From Paenibacillus sp. BIC5C1 (lineage in GTDB: Bacteria > Bacillota > Bacilli > Paenibacillales > Paenibacillaceae), in contig NZ_CP135922.1 in assembly GCF_032399705.1 (NCBI RefSeq), positions 2,232,001-2,296,000 on the forward strand: 64,000 nt of DNA, in the 5' to 3' direction. Below are positions 61,964 through 64,000 of this stretch, in pieces. Position 1 is the stretch's first letter. Every line of letters starts with the position of its first letter. The notes under the pieces are model-generated. The model searched no databases. It saw nothing but the letters and a program-made list of their open reading frames with translations, and was not told the origin of the DNA. The position numbers and the translations under genes are program-made.

Positions 61964-63505
61964 TTAGCGTTCAGGCTTGACTTTGCGAGGACGGGAACGA
62001 GCCCGCCGCAGGAACAACGACAGAAACAGGCCAATGATCGAAATCCAGGTCGCTACAATGAAAGCATCATTAATGCCTTCAATGGTTGAAGTCTGAACAG
62101 CGATACCATATAGCTGCTGTAACGCAAGGCTTGAACCTTGTTCAGGCGGCATTCCAGCCGCAGTTGCCATTTGCGTGCCGAGTATACCCACTTGTTCCGT
62201 CAGGGCCACATTGGTTGTGGTCACGGTGTTGCTGTAATCCGCCAAATGAATGCCTGCACGTGTCGCCATTACGGTGATGAGCAGGGCTGTCCCAATTGAA
62301 CCTGCGACCTGTCTGACCGTATTGGACATGGCCGTACCATGACTGGTGAGATGAGGCGGCAATTGGTTTAACCCCTCTGTCTGTACAGACATCATCAGCA
62401 TGGACATGCCGAAGCTGCGGAATGTATATAGCATCATGATGTGACCATAGGGCGTCTCTCCCGTCAACTTGCTAAACTCGAAGGTGGAGATGGCGGTAAT
62501 GATCAAACCGACAATGGCGAGGGGGCGAGAGCCGATTCTGTCAAACAGCGCTCCTGAAATGGGAGACATGACGCCCATTAGCAATGCACCAGGCAGCAGC
62601 AGCAAGCCGGATTGCAGGGGAGAGAATCCCCTTATATTTTGCAGATAGATCGGTAACAGCAGCATTCCACCAAAGAGTGCCATGTTAATCGTTGCACTGA
62701 CCAGCGTCGAGATAGTGAAAATGTCGTATTTGAATACACGAAATTCCAGCAGAGGGTTCTTCATGGCCGTTTCTCTGAGGACAAAGAAAACGATGAAGAG
62801 TACTCCGATAATCAGTGTCAACAGCACAGTTGCACTGGTCCAGCCTTTATCTCCGGCAGAGCTGAATCCATATAACAGAAAGCCGAAACCGATGGTGGAG
62901 AATAATGCTCCAAAACCATCAAATTTCGGTGATGTAAGTTTGGACACATTCTTGAGCCAAATGAAGGCAAACAAAATATCCAGTAAGGCAAGCGGGATGA
63001 CCATATAGAACAGAATGCGCCATGTATAATGTTCCACAATCCATCCAGATAAGGTCGGGCCAATGGCCGGAGCAAACATCATGGCAATGCCCATCGTGCC
63101 CATGGCAGTTCCCCGTTTCTCAGGAGGGAAAACAGTCAGAAACACGTTCATAACCAAAGGCATAATAATACCAGCCCCACTGGCTTGTACGATACGACCG
63201 ATAAGCATGACCGTGAATCCAGGACTGATGGCACAGATCAACGAACCTAACGTAAACAACAGCATCGCAGTCACGAATAATTTGCGGGTTCCGAACGATT
63301 CGATCAAGTAGGCGGTAATCGGAATGAGTACCCCATTCACCAGCAAATAGGCTGTGGACAGCCACTGCACGGTCGTTGCTGATACGTTAAAGTCATTCAT
63401 CAGATGGGGGATGGCTACATTGAGCAAAGTTTGGTTCAGAATGGCGATAAAGGCGCCGAGCAGCAGGACAGCGATGGTTTTTCCAAGAGGTACTTGATTA
63501 TCCAT
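61964..63505 (-). CDS. DHA2-family (EmrB/QacA-type) multidrug MFS transporter
   Basis: A 513-residue major facilitator with fourteen predicted helices. Helix 1 carries FIAILNQTLLNVAIPHLM, and a motif C-like APAIGPTLSG lies in helix 5, as in drug:proton antiporters. The partner adaptor gene ends 8 nt before its start, so it is the second gene of an EmrA/EmrB-like efflux operon. In Gram-positive cells the adaptor would extend toward the wall. The drug or dye exported is not predictable. Confidence 0.93.
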   Translation of the reverse strand: MDNQVPLGKTIAVLLLGAFIAILNQTLLNVAIPHLMNDFNVSATTVQWLSTAYLLVNGVLIPITAYLIESFGTRKLFVTAMLLFTLGSLICAISPGFTVMLIGRIVQASGAGIIMPLVMNVFLTVFPPEKRGTAMGTMGIAMMFAPAIGPTLSGWIVEHYTWRILFYMVIPLALLDILFAFIWLKNVSKLTSPKFDGFGALFSTIGFGFLLYGFSSAGDKGWTSATVLLTLIIGVLFIVFFVLRETAMKNPLLEFRVFKYDIFTISTLVSATINMALFGGMLLLPIYLQNIRGFSPLQSGLLLLPGALLMGVMSPISGALFDRIGSRPLAIVGLIITAISTFEFSKLTGETPYGHIMMLYTFRSFGMSMLMMSVQTEGLNQLPPHLTSHGTAMSNTVRQVAGSIGTALLITVMATRAGIHLADYSNTVTTTNVALTEQVGILGTQMATAAGMPPEQGSSLALQQLYGIAVQTSTIEGINDAFIVATWISIIGLFLSLFLRRARSRPRKVKPER

Positions 63506-63513
63506 CGGCAGCC

Positions 63514-64000
63514 TTAGATATGAACGCGCACGGTAGCGCTCATGCCGGGAACCACACCCAGTCCTTTATATCCTTCGATTGTAATGATAATCGGGATGAC
63601 TTGTGTTACTTTGGTGTAATTCGCATTCGTATTGGACGACGGCAGCAGTGAAAAAGAGGAAGCGGTGGCAAGTCCGATCTGGTCTACCTTGCCTGTCAAC
63701 GTGGTGTCTGGAAAAGCATCGATATATACATCGACGATCTGACCCGCTTTAATCTTATCAATCGCGGTCTCGTCCACATTGGCTGTCACGTAAAGGTTAT
63801 TGAAATCATAGGCCCGTGCGAGAGGCGAACCGGCAGATACTAGTGAATTTTCGACGGCTGTCTGTTGTACAATGGTGCCATCAACAGGCATCGTCACAGA
63901 GGTTGATTTTCCCGCAGCGGTTACGGTGGCTACAGTATCCCCCGCATTAAATGTTGTACCTACCTTGCCTTTCCAGGATCGAAGTTCACCGCCTACTGCG
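63514..64000 (-). CDS. HlyD/EmrA-family efflux adaptor (partial, N-terminus beyond the window)
   Basis: The C-terminal about 162 codons of a membrane-fusion-type adaptor. The visible part starts in the lipoyl-like barrel (NAGDTVATV, MPVDGTIVQ) and continues into the beta-barrel domain (LYVTANVDETAIDKIKAGQ, ending GMSATVRVHI). The frame stays open to the window edge, so the signal or anchor and coiled coil are outside. It is coupled to the downstream DHA2 transporter. Confidence 0.9.
   Translation of the reverse strand, partial: AVGGELRSWKGKVGTTFNAGDTVATVTAAGKSTSVTMPVDGTIVQQTAVENSLVSAGSPLARAYDFNNLYVTANVDETAIDKIKAGQIVDVYIDAFPDTTLTGKVDQIGLATASSFSLLPSSNTNANYTKVTQVIPIIITIEGYKGLGVVPGMSATVRVHI

Overview
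The window is chromosomal DNA of a Gram-positive Bacillota bacterium, most likely a Paenibacillus. The reasons are LplB/YtcP-type sugar permeases without a linked ATPase, YesM/YesN-style two-component proteins, SLH-anchored modular glycosidases, a DNA segment with homologs of Bacillus YqhG, YqhH, YneQ and YqzE, and strong AGGAGG-type ribosome binding sites. I saw no insertion sequence, prophage, CRISPR array or rRNA.

Left flank (1-3174): the tail of an unidentified gene, two small genes, a secreted NlpC/P60 endopeptidase preceded by a ydaO-type c-di-AMP riboswitch, a secreted PL10 pectate lyase, and tRNA-Leu(CAG).

Core (about 3270-40850): a glycan-utilization locus rich in alpha-galactose and alpha-fucose enzymes. 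In order it holds a surface-anchored GH27 enzyme with SLH domains, a membrane-spanning AraC regulator, an LplB/YtcP/binding-protein importer, cytoplasmic GH110 (alpha-1,3-galactosidase family), GH95 (alpha-1,2-fucosidase family), a clan GH-D-like enzyme, a second GH95 with an altered active-site motif, a YesN-like response regulator, a large surface-anchored GH-D-like enzyme with three CBM35-like modules, GH36 alpha-galactosidase, a YesM-like sensor kinase on the other strand, a second importer, and a GH95-like enzyme divergent from a cupin-AraC regulator. The arrangement suggests trimming at the cell surface, import of oligosaccharides through two ABC systems, and stripping of alpha-Gal and alpha-Fuc caps inside the cell. 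GH110 next to GH95 is the pair needed to dismantle a blood-group-B-like cap (alpha-1,3-Gal and alpha-1,2-Fuc on Gal). The natural substrate is inferred and could equally be a plant or microbial glycan.

Regulatory DNA in the core is informative. The GH27 and first-importer promoters share about 130 bp of similar sequence. Each carries paired GTACGT/GTACCT boxes ahead of the -10 region and a catabolite-responsive element around the expected start of transcription. A related box pair precedes the cupin-AraC gene. Two further cre-like sites lie in the locus. Two neighbouring genes appear to start at rare codons: AUU for the membrane AraC regulator and CUG for the first permease.

Right flank (about 40900-64000): mostly ordinary housekeeping and stress genes. 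These include a divergent polysaccharide deacetylase overlapping tail-to-tail with a CwlD-like amidase, YqzE, YqhG and YqhH (SNF2 helicase), two HAD phosphatases, MsrA, a Crp/Fnr regulator, a LysE exporter, a flavin-reductase-like protein, an OatA-like acyltransferase with an SGNH domain, a FAD monooxygenase, a WrbA-like flavoprotein divergent from a MarR regulator, YneQ, a Na+/H+ antiporter, an IolS-like aldo-keto reductase, a secreted polysaccharide deacetylase, and an EmrA/EmrB-type drug efflux pair cut by the window end. Many gene pairs are separated by clear intrinsic terminators, several of them bidirectional.
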